Of a DNA stretch of 64,000 nt, positions 9,806 through 18,364 are shown piece after piece. The position numbers were made by a program, and so were the translations under genes. The notes beneath the pieces were generated by a model. It was given only the letters and a program-made list of their open reading frames with translations, ran no database searches and was not told where the DNA came from. Numbering within the stretch: position 1 is the stretch's first letter; each line of letters starts with the position of its first letter. The DNA is from Promethearchaeota archaeon (GTDB lineage: Archaea; Asgardarchaeota; Lokiarchaeia; Sigyniarchaeales; SOKP01): assembly GCA_019057865.1 (NCBI GenBank), contig JAHLWP010000004.1:1-64000 (forward strand), in the 5' to 3' direction.

Positions 9806-10033
9806 AGTAAATTTCAATATTATTTTGCTTTTATTTTTATTTTAATAAACATTTTTCTTTTAAAATAGATCATGAATATATAATCATATTTAAAGTCAAA
9901 TCAGAATTAAAGAATTGCTTTAACTTTTAAAAACACAGCCAAAAAATTTAAAGGATTTTTTAATACTCAATTAATTAGACCATAATTAATTGTTGTTTTT
10001 ATCTTAGAATTCAAATAAAAATGTATAACCATT
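9806..10033. promoter_or_regulatory. Divergent promoter region between the dehydratase and heptose operon
   Basis: This 228-nt AT-rich gap lies between two diverging genes, so it must contain start signals for both. A/T-only stretches such as AAAAAATTTAAAGG near 9940-9954 resemble BRE/TATA elements. No ribosome-binding motif precedes hddA. Exact promoters cannot be fixed by eye. Confidence 0.4.
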
Positions 10034-11047
10034 ATGATCATTCGCTCTAAAGCACCATTTCGCGTTAGTTTTGGTGGTGGAGGTACTGATATGCCCCCAT
10101 ATTGTACAGAACATGGAGGATGCGTTATAAGTACTACTATTGACCGCCACGTGTATATTTCTGTAGAGCCTAGAGATGACGAGAAAGTTCGAGTTTTTTC
10201 AATTAATTATAATAAAGAAGTATTCTTTGATGTTGGTGATAAAGATTATACCGGGGATTTTGAGTTATTTAAAGGAGTTATTAATGTTTTAAACATTAAT
10301 GATGGATTTAATATTACAGTATATTCAGATTTACCAGCAGGATCTGGTATGGGAGGCTCATCTTCATTATGTGTAGCACTTATTGGTGCATTTAATGAAT
10401 TATATAATTTCAAATTAAATAAACACGAAATAGCGTCAAAAGCTTGTGATATAGAACGTGTGGAATTGAAACAAAAAGGAGGATACCAAGATCAATTTGC
10501 TGCAGCTTATGGTGGGTTCAATTTCATTGAATTTTCTAATGGTATAAAAGTATCACCAATAAAAACATCCGAAGAGATGATAAACGAGTTACAATATAGA
10601 TTGATCCTTTGTTATGTTGGAGGATCTCATTTCTCATCTAATATTCAAGATGAAGTTTTAAAAGGTTATGAAATTGAAAAAAAGTCTTTTATGGAAGCCA
10701 TGCAAGATCTAAAAGATGTTGCTTATTCAATGAGAAAGATTATTGAATCCAAAGATATAAGCCAATTAAATAAATTTGGTGAATTTTTACATAAAGGTTG
10801 GTTAGCAAAGAAAAGCTTAAGTTCAAAAATTTCAAATAAAAATATTGAAAATTTTTACTTGACTTCGAGAAAATATGGTGTTTTAGGAGGTAAATTGCTT
10901 GGTGCGGGAGGTGGAGGTCATTTATTGCTATTTTCTAATCCCGAAAAAAAATATAATGTAATTAAAGAATTAGAAAAAATTGGGGGAAAAATAGTTAATT
11001 TTCATTTTAATCCAAAAGGATTAGAGGTTTGGAAATTAAAAGAGTAA
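10034..11047 (+). CDS. hddA: D-glycero-alpha-D-manno-heptose 7-phosphate 1-kinase (GHMP family)
   Basis: GHMP kinase of 337 residues, first gene of the operon. It opens with the HddA-type sequence SKAPFRVSFGGGGTD, has the phosphate-binding loop PAGSGMGGSSS near residue 105, and ends with GGKLLGAGGGGHLL. It would phosphorylate the 1 position of D-glycero-alpha-D-manno-heptose 7-phosphate, the committed step toward GDP-activated heptose. The context is decisive: gmhA and gmhB homologues follow on the same strand. The main alternatives are a fucokinase or mevalonate-type kinase. The neighbours and the FGGGGTD start argue against both. Confidence 0.88.
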   Translation: MIIRSKAPFRVSFGGGGTDMPPYCTEHGGCVISTTIDRHVYISVEPRDDEKVRVFSINYNKEVFFDVGDKDYTGDFELFKGVINVLNINDGFNITVYSDLPAGSGMGGSSSLCVALIGAFNELYNFKLNKHEIASKACDIERVELKQKGGYQDQFAAAYGGFNFIEFSNGIKVSPIKTSEEMINELQYRLILCYVGGSHFSSNIQDEVLKGYEIEKKSFMEAMQDLKDVAYSMRKIIESKDISQLNKFGEFLHKGWLAKKSLSSKISNKNIENFYLTSRKYGVLGGKLLGAGGGGHLLLFSNPEKKYNVIKELEKIGGKIVNFHFNPKGLEVWKLKE

Positions 11048-11094
11048 TTAAAATTTATGTAATATAATAAAGGGATTAATAAAAATTGATTAAT

Positions 11095-11661
11095 ATGGAA
11101 AATGAGATTATTTCAATATTGAATGAAAATATTAAAGTTAAGGAAGGAATTAAAGAATTAACGCCTCTTATTAGAAAAATTTCTGAAGAAATTATAGAAG
11201 CGTATAGAAATAAGAAAAAAGTTGTCCTTTTTGGAAATGGTGGAAGTGCAGCAGATGCTCAACATATAGCAGCAGAATTTGTAGGAAAATTTTATAAAGA
11301 TCGTGCTTCACTTCCCTCTTTAGCATTTCATACTAATACATCTGTTATTACTGCAACAGCAAACGATTATGGTTATGATTTAATTTTTGAGAGACAAGTA
11401 TCTTCATTTGTGGAAGATGGTGATATTGCTATTGGATTAAGTACTTCAGGAAATTCTCCAAATGTAATAAAGGGTTTAATAAAAGCAAAAGAAAAAGGGG
11501 CGATTACTATTGGGTTTACTGGAAAAAAAGAAAATAAAATCGAACAAATTGTAGATTATTGTCTTAAAGTTCCTTCGACAGATACTCCTCGAATTCAAGA
11601 AGGACATATTACAGTTGGACATATAATTTGCTATTTAGTCGAAAAAGAACTATTTGGATAA
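11095..11661 (+). CDS. gmhA: Phosphoheptose (sedoheptulose 7-phosphate) isomerase
   Basis: SIS-domain protein of about 188 residues converting sedoheptulose 7-phosphate to D-glycero-D-manno-heptose 7-phosphate. The phosphate-sugar loop GNGGSAADAQHIAAEFVG (near residue 48) and GLSTSGNSPNV (near 123) are classic for GmhA. Two starts are possible: TTG 11086 about 10 nt after an AAGGGA motif, or ATG 11095, given here. The gap from hddA is about 40 nt, consistent with one transcript. Confidence 0.9.
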   Translation: MENEIISILNENIKVKEGIKELTPLIRKISEEIIEAYRNKKKVVLFGNGGSAADAQHIAAEFVGKFYKDRASLPSLAFHTNTSVITATANDYGYDLIFERQVSSFVEDGDIAIGLSTSGNSPNVIKGLIKAKEKGAITIGFTGKKENKIEQIVDYCLKVPSTDTPRIQEGHITVGHIICYLVEKELFG

Positions 11662-11663
11662 AA

Positions 11664-12299
11664 ATGAAAGAAGTTGCTGTTTCAATCTTTGCAAAAAATG
11701 ATTTTGATCCTTTAATTTTAAATGGATTGAAGGATATTGATTATATCCATGTGGATGTAATGGATGGTAAATTTGTCAACAATACTAATATCAATTTAGA
11801 TGCTTTTAAAGTATTAAGCGAAAATTACAAAACACCAATAATAGCTCACTTGATGGTTATCAATACAATTGATTTTATTGATAAGATCATCGATTATATT
11901 GATTACTTTCTTTTTCATTTTGAAAATGATGAAGATAAATTAGCAATCATCAAAGAAGTAAAAGCAAAGAATAAAAAAGTAGGAATCGCAATAAACCCTA
12001 ATACAAAAATATCAGAAATAGTACCATATCTTGATAAAATAGATATTGTTTTAGTAATGTCTGTATTTCCAGGATGGTCTGGTCAGAAATTTATAGAAAA
12101 GACTATTAAAAAAATAAATACTTTAGCGGAATATAAAAACAAATTTAACTTTAAAATTGATGTTGATGGTGGAATAAACCTTGAAAATGCAAAGAAGTTA
12201 AAGAATACAGATATTTTAAGTAGTGCTAGCACAATTTTAAAAGCAAAAGATCCAAATACTATAATTTATGCTTTAAAAAATTCAGATGAGTATGACTAA
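11664..12299 (+). CDS. rpe: Ribulose-phosphate 3-epimerase family protein
   Basis: TIM-barrel epimerase of 211 residues, 2 nt after gmhA. HVDVMDGKFVNN (first metal His and Asp), HLMV, MSVFPGWSGQKF and VDGGIN follow the RPE pattern. The frame is open further upstream inside gmhA, but ATG 11664 puts AVSIFAKNDF at the barrel's first strand. In this operon it would make xylulose 5-phosphate for transketolase. Some family positions differ (FPGWSGQ where NPGFGGQ is usual), so a related sugar phosphate is possible. It overlaps gmhB at its 3' end. Confidence 0.82.
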   Translation: MKEVAVSIFAKNDFDPLILNGLKDIDYIHVDVMDGKFVNNTNINLDAFKVLSENYKTPIIAHLMVINTIDFIDKIIDYIDYFLFHFENDEDKLAIIKEVKAKNKKVGIAINPNTKISEIVPYLDKIDIVLVMSVFPGWSGQKFIEKTIKKINTLAEYKNKFNFKIDVDGGINLENAKKLKNTDILSSASTILKAKDPNTIIYALKNSDEYD

Positions 12300-12834
12300 T
12301 AAAAAACGTGCGATTTTTTTAGATAGAGATGGTGTTATAAACAAGGAAGTAAATCATTTATCAAATCCAACTCAATTTGAATTTATTCCAGGTTCTATAG
12401 AAGCCCTTAAAATTTTAAAACAAAAGGGATTTCTTTTAATAGTTATAACAAATCAAGCAGGAATAGCTCGTGGTCTTTTTTCGGAAGAGATTCTTGGTCA
12501 AATACATAATAAAATGAAAGGAATTTTAAATCAAAATGGTATTATTTTAGATGACATTTTTTATTGCCCACATCATCCAGATTTCACAGGTGAATGTGAT
12601 TGTAGAAAACCTAAACCAGGTTTAATACTAAAAGCCCAAAGAGAATATAATATAGATTTGCAAACCTCATATATGGTCGGAGATACTCTTTCTGATATTG
12701 AAACAGGTCATGCCGCAAACTGCAAGACAGTTTTAGTTTTAACAGGTTATGGTTTGGAAGAACGTAATAAAATGATCTCCACTAAACCAGATTATGTTTT
12801 TGAAAATTTGTTAGAATTTGCTAAAAATTTTTAA
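12286..12834 (+). CDS. gmhB: D-glycero-D-manno-heptose 1,7-bisphosphate 7-phosphatase
   Basis: HAD-superfamily phosphatase of 182 residues. The nucleophile motif is FLDRDGVINKE and the second motif is VITNQAGIARG. The zinc-binding loop typical of GmhB is seen as CPHHPDFTGECDCRKPKPG. The late acidic motif is MVGDTLSDIETG. It removes the 7-phosphate after the HddA kinase step. The start at 12286 overlaps the preceding stop by 14 nt; ATG 12292 is an equally possible start. The overlap implies translational coupling. Confidence 0.92.
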   Translation: MSMTNKKRAIFLDRDGVINKEVNHLSNPTQFEFIPGSIEALKILKQKGFLLIVITNQAGIARGLFSEEILGQIHNKMKGILNQNGIILDDIFYCPHHPDFTGECDCRKPKPGLILKAQREYNIDLQTSYMVGDTLSDIETGHAANCKTVLVLTGYGLEERNKMISTKPDYVFENLLEFAKNF

Positions 12835-12885
12835 TTAAATTCATTATTATAATCTATTAAAAAAATGTAAATTCTTGTAAAAATT

Positions 12886-13542
12886 ATGAAATTCTTTATA
12901 GATACAGCAAATTTAGAACAGATTAAAGAAATGCAAGATTTAGGCATAATTGATGGGGTAACAACAAACCCAACGTTACTTTCAAAAGAAGGCGCAGAAC
13001 CTATAGAACAATTGAAAAAAATTTGTGAAATTGTGGATGGACCGGTCAGTGCAGAAGTTATAGGTTTAAAAACAGAAGAAATGGTTAAGGAAGCACGTGA
13101 ATTAGCTAAAATTGCTCCAAATATCGTAATTAAAATTCCTATGACAAAAGAGGGAATAAAAGCGGTTAAAATTTTGGAATCTGAAGGAATCAAAACTAAT
13201 GTTACTCTAGTATTTTCTCAGAATCAAATTTTAATAGCTGCCAAGGTAGGAGCTTCCTATATTAGCCCTTTTATTGGAAGATTAATGGACAATGGACAGG
13301 ATGAGATCGATATGTTATGGGAATCAATGCAAATTATTAATGCTTATGATTTTAAATCTGAAATAATAGTAGCGTCTATAAGAAACGCAAGACATGTAAT
13401 TGAAGCAGCTAAAATGGGAGCTCATATAGCAACTATTCCATTTGCTGTCTTAGAAAAGATGTTTGTCCATCCAAATACTGAAAAAGGATTAAAAGCCTTC
13501 CTTGATGATTGGGAGAAATTAAAAAATCAATTAAAAAGTTAA
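12886..13542 (+). CDS. tal: Transaldolase / fructose-6-phosphate aldolase family
   Basis: Small transaldolase (218 residues) of the MipB/TalC type. It begins [15 protein letters not shown], contains [14 protein letters not shown] near residue 24 and the Schiff-base lysine region as [10 protein letters not shown] preceded by VIKIPMT near residue 85. [10 protein letters not shown] is the other signature. Together with transketolase it can generate sedoheptulose 7-phosphate, the GmhA substrate. Some members are fructose-6-phosphate aldolases instead; the operon context favours the transaldolase role. It lies 51 nt after gmhB. Confidence 0.88.
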   Translation: MKFFIDTANLEQIKEMQDLGIIDGVTTNPTLLSKEGAEPIEQLKKICEIVDGPVSAEVIGLKTEEMVKEARELAKIAPNIVIKIPMTKEGIKAVKILESEGIKTNVTLVFSQNQILIAAKVGASYISPFIGRLMDNGQDEIDMLWESMQIINAYDFKSEIIVASIRNARHVIEAAKMGAHIATIPFAVLEKMFVHPNTEKGLKAFLDDWEKLKNQLKS

Positions 13543-13551
13543 AAATGTACT

Positions 13552-14550
13552 ATGACTCTTGTTGATAACATTAAAGAATGGAAACAGAAGAAGATTTTAA
13601 TAATTGGAGAAGCTTTAGTAGATAAATATATTATAGGTTTTGCTGATCGAATTTCTCCTGATGCTCCAGTTCCAAATATAAAGATAGAAAATAGTTCATC
13701 TTATATAGGAGGAATAGGATTGGTTTTACAATATATCAAATCTTTAGGTGGTATTCCTGAAGTTTGCACAGTAATCGGCAACGATTTTGAAGGAGATTTC
13801 TTTTTAAAAACAATAAAAAAGTTAAACATCGAATCATCTGGCATCCTAATGGATGATAGTATAAATACCCCTCAAATAACTCGTTTAAAAGCAATGAACC
13901 AACATCTTTTACGTTTGGAGACAGATTATAATAAAGATATCTCTGAATCAATAATAGAAAAATTCTTTAAGATAATAGAAACAAGATCTAAGGACATAGA
14001 CTCAACCTTGATTTTAGATTATGGCACGGGAGGTTTATTTAGTGATCTTTTTATTCAAAATTTATTAGCTAAATTGAGAAAAAGTTATAAAAGTATTCCT
14101 ATTATCGTGCGTCCCAATACCTCAAATTATTATCTTTATGAAAATGTGGATTTAATAAAAATAAACTTACAAAAGGCACTACATACTTTTTCAATTGATT
14201 GTTGTAATGAAACAAGTATTTCCATAGTTGGAAAGAGAATTTTAAATTTATCTAAATGTAAATCTGTTTTATTAAATTATTTAGAAACTGAATCATACCT
14301 TTTTTCTCAAGATTATGAAAAAGTAGAGAAAATTTTTCCTATTTTAAAACAACCTGCTAGAAGTTTTGTAGCAGTCGGAAGTGTAATAATGGCTGCCTTA
14401 GGATTATCTTTTGCATCAGATATTTCTATAGTTGATGCTGCAAAAATAGCTCTTTATGCAGCTGCCCTTACTGCCTCTTTACCTCCAGTGGAATTTTATA
14501 ATGCAGATAAACTAAAAAACTACATTTTAACTTTTTTAGATCATAAATAA
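13552..14550 (+). CDS. RfaE/HldE-like PfkB-fold protein lacking kinase motifs (probable pseudokinase)
   Basis: This 332-residue protein is recognisably related to the heptose 7-phosphate kinase domain of HldE/RfaE. ILIIGEALVDKYIIG, RISPDAPVP and AMNQHLLRLE match its sugar-binding half. The catalytic half is degenerate. The GGAANVA motif reads GGIGLVL. The TPNxxE region reads IKINLQKA. The TR..G ATP strand is lost. The GAGDT catalytic loop reads AVGSV, so the base aspartate is serine. It sits 9 nt after tal and 21 nt before transketolase, so it is probably co-expressed. The likely role is a sensor, regulatory or scaffolding subunit that still binds heptose phosphate. Confidence 0.75.
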   Translation: MTLVDNIKEWKQKKILIIGEALVDKYIIGFADRISPDAPVPNIKIENSSSYIGGIGLVLQYIKSLGGIPEVCTVIGNDFEGDFFLKTIKKLNIESSGILMDDSINTPQITRLKAMNQHLLRLETDYNKDISESIIEKFFKIIETRSKDIDSTLILDYGTGGLFSDLFIQNLLAKLRKSYKSIPIIVRPNTSNYYLYENVDLIKINLQKALHTFSIDCCNETSISIVGKRILNLSKCKSVLLNYLETESYLFSQDYEKVEKIFPILKQPARSFVAVGSVIMAALGLSFASDISIVDAAKIALYAAALTASLPPVEFYNADKLKNYILTFLDHK

Positions 14551-14571
14551 ATTTATTATTTGGGTATAAGG

Positions 14572-15417
14572 ATGGAGTTATCTAAAGCAGATGAAAAAAA
14601 GCTTTTAATTGATATTCTAGCAATTAAGAAAGATATTTTAAAGATGATATATAAGGCTCAATCAGGTCATCCAGGTGGTTCACTTTCTTGTGCTAATATA
14701 ATTTATCTTCTTTATAATAACATTATGAAAATTAATCGAGAAAATCCTCAATGGAGCGAAAGAGATATCTTTATTCTAAGTAAAGGGCATGCAGCACCTG
14801 CTTTATACGCTGTGTTATCTAAAATTGGTTTTATAAAAAGAGATGAATTGTTTACTTTAAGAGATTTTGGTTCAAACTTACAGGGGCATCCTGTAAAGAA
14901 TCCAAAATTTGGAATCGAGGTATCAACAGGCTCATTAGGTATGGGATTATCCATTGGCGTTGGTTGTGCTTTAGCTGCGAAACTAGATAATAAACCAAAA
15001 AATATTTATGTATTATTAGGAGACGGTGAATTAGATGAAGGAGCTATTTGGGAAGCAGCATTAGCTGGGAGTCATTATAAATTAGATAATTTAATTGCTA
15101 TTGTCGATCGAAATGGAATACAAATAGATGGTTCTACCGAAGAAATAATGGGTTTAGAACCATTAGCTGATAAATGGAAAGCCTTTGGATGGGAAGTTAT
15201 TGAAATTAATGGTTCAAAACTAAATGAAATGATGAAAGGTTTTAAAAGAGCTAAACAATTCATAGGCAAGCCCAAAATAATTATCTCTTATTTAATAAAA
15301 GGGGCAGATATTTCATTCATGCAACATACTAAAAAATATCATGGACGTGCACCAAATAAAACAGAATATGAAAAAGCTCTAAAAGAACTTGAAGAAATTG
15401 AAAGAAATATAGTTTGA
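14572..15417 (+). CDS. tktA: Transketolase, N-terminal subunit
   Basis: This is the thiamine-diphosphate-binding half of a split transketolase, about 281 residues. AQSGHPGGSLS near residue 31, SKGHAAPALYA, and the ThDP/Mg motif GDGELDEGAIWEAA...DRNGIQIDG are all present. ATG 14572 gives MELSKADEKK, the usual family start; an upstream TTG at 14560 is possible. The partner subunit follows after 13 nt. Splitting into two genes is common in archaea. It exchanges two-carbon units among sugar phosphates and here would supply pentose and heptose phosphates. Confidence 0.93.
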   Translation: MELSKADEKKLLIDILAIKKDILKMIYKAQSGHPGGSLSCANIIYLLYNNIMKINRENPQWSERDIFILSKGHAAPALYAVLSKIGFIKRDELFTLRDFGSNLQGHPVKNPKFGIEVSTGSLGMGLSIGVGCALAAKLDNKPKNIYVLLGDGELDEGAIWEAALAGSHYKLDNLIAIVDRNGIQIDGSTEEIMGLEPLADKWKAFGWEVIEINGSKLNEMMKGFKRAKQFIGKPKIIISYLIKGADISFMQHTKKYHGRAPNKTEYEKALKELEEIERNIV

Positions 15418-15430
15418 GGTTTATTAATAG

Positions 15431-16363
15431 ATGCCAGAAACAGATCTTAGAGATACTTTTGGAAATTTTTTAGTTGATATGGGAAAAGTAAACGATAATA
15501 TTGTAGTTTTAGATGCTGATCTCTCTTCCTCTACTAGGACTTTTAAATTTGCTAAAGAATTTCCAGATAGATTTTTTAATATGGGCGTCGCTGAACAGAA
15601 CATGGTTGGTACAGCTTTAGGGCTGGCAATCTCCGGAAAAATTCCAGTAGTTAGTGGTTTCAGTATATTTACGACTGGGAGAGCATGGGAATTTATAAGA
15701 TTTGCTTGTCATGATAATTTAAATATTAAGATAATAACTACACATGGAGGAATTGTAGGTAAAGATGGAAGTACTCATAATGCACTAGAAGATTTAAGTT
15801 TAATGTCAACTCTTCCAAATTTGACAGTTTTGATACCTTCAGATAATATTGAACTCATTAAAATATTAGAATATACATTTAATAAAGATGGTCCTTTTTA
15901 TATCAGATTACCAAGAGGTGCTTTTCCTACAATTCATGATGAGAATTACCAATTTTCAATAGGAAAGCCTGATATCTTAAAAGAAGGTGATGATATTTGT
16001 TTAATAGGGACTGGTTATGGTAGTATATTAGCTTTAGAATCTGCTTTAGAAATTGAAAAATCACTAAAAATTTCTATAAAAGTAATTAATCTTCCAAGTA
16101 TTAAGCCAATTAAAAAAAATAAATTGATTAATGAAATAAAAAGCACAAAGGGGGTTGTTGTTATAGAAGAACACAATATATATTGTGGTGTAGGCAGTAT
16201 ATTAGCAAGAATTATATCTGAAAATAATCCTCTTCCTATGAAATTTATTGGCATAGATAATTCATTTGGGGAATCAGGGAAAAGAGAACTTTTATTAAAT
16301 GCTTATTCTTTAAATGTGAAAAATATTAAAGAAAAAATAATAGAATTAATAAAAATAAATTAA
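15431..16363 (+). CDS. tktB: Transketolase, C-terminal subunit
   Basis: Pyrimidine-binding and C-terminal domains of split transketolase, 310 residues. MPETDLRDTFGNFL, DADLSSSTRT, FFNMGVAEQNMVGTALGLA and THGGIVGKDGSTHNALEDL are diagnostic; the glutamate in AEQN activates ThDP. It completes the enzyme with the preceding subunit and is the last gene of the heptose operon. It converges with cysC, leaving only 14 nt between stops. Confidence 0.93.
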   Translation: MPETDLRDTFGNFLVDMGKVNDNIVVLDADLSSSTRTFKFAKEFPDRFFNMGVAEQNMVGTALGLAISGKIPVVSGFSIFTTGRAWEFIRFACHDNLNIKIITTHGGIVGKDGSTHNALEDLSLMSTLPNLTVLIPSDNIELIKILEYTFNKDGPFYIRLPRGAFPTIHDENYQFSIGKPDILKEGDDICLIGTGYGSILALESALEIEKSLKISIKVINLPSIKPIKKNKLINEIKSTKGVVVIEEHNIYCGVGSILARIISENNPLPMKFIGIDNSFGESGKRELLLNAYSLNVKNIKEKIIELIKIN

Positions 16364-16377
16364 AAAGGGATTCAATT

Positions 16378-16911
16378 TTAATTTGGCAAATATCCCATTT
16401 TATCTAAAGCTTTTAAAATAATTTGCTTACTTTCTTCGACTGTTTGTTTATCAGTTTCAACCACTATATCAGCTGTATCAGGCTCTTCGAAAGGATGGTC
16501 AATACCAGTGAAAGCTTTTATTTCTCCTGCTCTAGCTTTCGAATACATTCCTTTTACATCCCTTTTTTCACATTCCTCAAGAGAGCATTTTACATAGACG
16601 AGAAAATACTCTCCAATTTCTTTTCGAGAATATGCTCTAATCTTATTGTATGGTGATACGAATGAGGCGAGTACAGCAACCCCATTACGGGTCAATAACT
16701 TAGCAACAAATGTTACTCTCTCTATATTCATATTCCTATCTTCTTCTGTAAATCCTAAATCTCTTGTTAAACTCTTTCTAACTATATCGCCATCAAGGCG
16801 TTCTACTTTCATTCCTTTTTTTCTTAATTCATCTGCTACAGCATTAGCAAGAACTGTTTTTCCGGAACATGGGAGTCCGGTAAACCATAATGTAAAACCT
16901 TTATGTTCCAT
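16378..16911 (-). CDS. cysC: Adenylyl-sulfate kinase
   Basis: APS kinase of 177 residues converting APS to PAPS. The P-loop is FTGLPCSGKT near residue 11. DGDIVRKSLTRDLGF, FVSPYN and the lid region KGMYSKARAGEIKAFTGID follow as in the family. It is the last gene of the leftward operon RHH-sat-phosphodiesterase-cysC, 14 nt after the phosphodiesterase. No PAPS reductase or sulfite reductase is nearby, so PAPS probably feeds sulfotransferases. Confidence 0.94.
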   Translation of the reverse strand: MEHKGFTLWFTGLPCSGKTVLANAVADELRKKGMKVERLDGDIVRKSLTRDLGFTEEDRNMNIERVTFVAKLLTRNGVAVLASFVSPYNKIRAYSRKEIGEYFLVYVKCSLEECEKRDVKGMYSKARAGEIKAFTGIDHPFEEPDTADIVVETDKQTVEESKQIILKALDKMGYLPN

Positions 16912-16925
16912 TCTTCTCTCATTCT

Positions 16926-18314
16926 TTAAAAATTTATTATATTTCCTTCCATATCAAAGGGGACATCTATTCCCAAAATATTAAGAGATGTGGGTGCTAT
17001 ATCAAGAATATTTTTTACTCCTAAATCCTTACCTATTTTCTTCTTTGGATCATAAATGATATATACACCATACCAATCATGAACGGCATCATCAGGACCT
17101 GTATCATTTTCATCTAAATAGATTGAATCATACCCTACTGTTCCAGCAGACCTCCAATTCAAATCGTCGAAATAGATCATTAAATCAGGAGCATCTCCCC
17201 GTATAATTTCAAATAATTCTTCGGGTTTGTAAACCTTAGTATTCATAGGATTTCCATTGACATCTTTAATCTTTTTTAACATGTTTACGATCTTATCACG
17301 TATTTTTTCATAATCTGCTTTTTTGATAATACCATTTGGTTCTCTTCCTTCTAAATTTAAAAATACTCGGGCGTTATATCCACCCCAACCCCAAGCATAT
17401 GTGTTATTCCAATCTATATCTGCATCTCTGATTCTTGTTCTAGGTTTTGGTTTTGTATTAAATTTTAATAAGCCCAACTCTTCAAGCACCATGTTTATAC
17501 AAATTAAACCTTTCATTGCTTTTGCACCATGATCAGATACAATCATAACAACAGTATCGTTATCTAATAAATCTAAAATTTCTCCAACTTTTTTATCTAA
17601 ATAACTATAATACTTTCTCATTTCCCCTTCGAATTTATTGTTAGGCTTATATTTTTGATGTCCTTTATCATAATATTTCCAAAATGCATGATGAAATCTG
17701 TCTAAACCAATTATTACAAATTTAAAGTAGTCCCAATCTTTATTTTGCATTAAAAATTTTACAGTTTTAAAATGAATCTCTGTCATAGCATAAATTTCTT
17801 TTATCAAATCCTCTTTCTTATTTACTCTAAAATTAACATCAAAAATGTAATCTCCTACTTTATCTATAATCTCTTCTTTAAGCTCAGCTGGATAAGTGAA
17901 TTCTGTGGTACTATCAGGAGTAATAAAACCAGAAACAAGGTATCCATTAATTTTTTGAACAGGATATGTTGGTGGCAATCCTAAAACACAAGATTTTAAT
18001 CCTTTATCTCCAATTATATCCCAAACTTTTGGTTCTTTTATATTATAGGAAGTTGCTATCCAAAAATCATCATATAAATTTTCTTTTCTATGTCTAAAAC
18101 CATATAATCCTAAAGTACCTGCTTTTTTTCCAGTTGACATTACCATCCAGGCTGGTATTGTAATTGGAGGATCGCAAGACCTAAGTTTTCCGTAGACTCC
18201 TGAATCCATTAACTTTTTTATATTGGGGCAATCATCTTTAAAATCTTGAAAGAAAGTCCTCGGAGTAGCACAATCCAAACCGATAATGACTAACTTTTTC
18301 TTATTTCTGCCCAT
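16926..18314 (-). CDS. Type I phosphodiesterase / nucleotide pyrophosphatase (alkaline phosphatase superfamily)
   Basis: A 462-residue cytosolic hydrolase. The first metal site is VIIGLDCATP. The nucleophile region is DPPITIPAWMVMSTGKKAG, where a Thr or Ser would be the nucleophile. IVSDHGAKAMKG supplies the second Asp-His pair, and DAVHDWYG a late histidine. It lies between sat and cysC, with gaps of about 50 and 14 nt, so it is probably linked to sulfate-nucleotide handling. Hydrolysis of the PAP by-product or of a sulfo- or phospho-ester is an inference only. Confidence 0.8.
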   Translation of the reverse strand: MGRNKKKLVIIGLDCATPRTFFQDFKDDCPNIKKLMDSGVYGKLRSCDPPITIPAWMVMSTGKKAGTLGLYGFRHRKENLYDDFWIATSYNIKEPKVWDIIGDKGLKSCVLGLPPTYPVQKINGYLVSGFITPDSTTEFTYPAELKEEIIDKVGDYIFDVNFRVNKKEDLIKEIYAMTEIHFKTVKFLMQNKDWDYFKFVIIGLDRFHHAFWKYYDKGHQKYKPNNKFEGEMRKYYSYLDKKVGEILDLLDNDTVVMIVSDHGAKAMKGLICINMVLEELGLLKFNTKPKPRTRIRDADIDWNNTYAWGWGGYNARVFLNLEGREPNGIIKKADYEKIRDKIVNMLKKIKDVNGNPMNTKVYKPEELFEIIRGDAPDLMIYFDDLNWRSAGTVGYDSIYLDENDTGPDDAVHDWYGVYIIYDPKKKIGKDLGVKNILDIAPTSLNILGIDVPFDMEGNIINF

Positions 18315-18364
18315 AATTTGAATCTTTATCTATTTCTTAATGAAATTCAATTTTTATAAATTTT

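Noticed and set aside
10034..11047. Galactokinase or mevalonate kinase
   Set aside because: The FGGGGTD start and the gmhA/gmhB neighbours point to the heptose kinase branch of GHMP kinases.
12831..13193. 120-residue frame antisense to the transaldolase gene
   Set aside because: It lies wholly opposite a well-conserved gene, has no domain character and no ribosome site.
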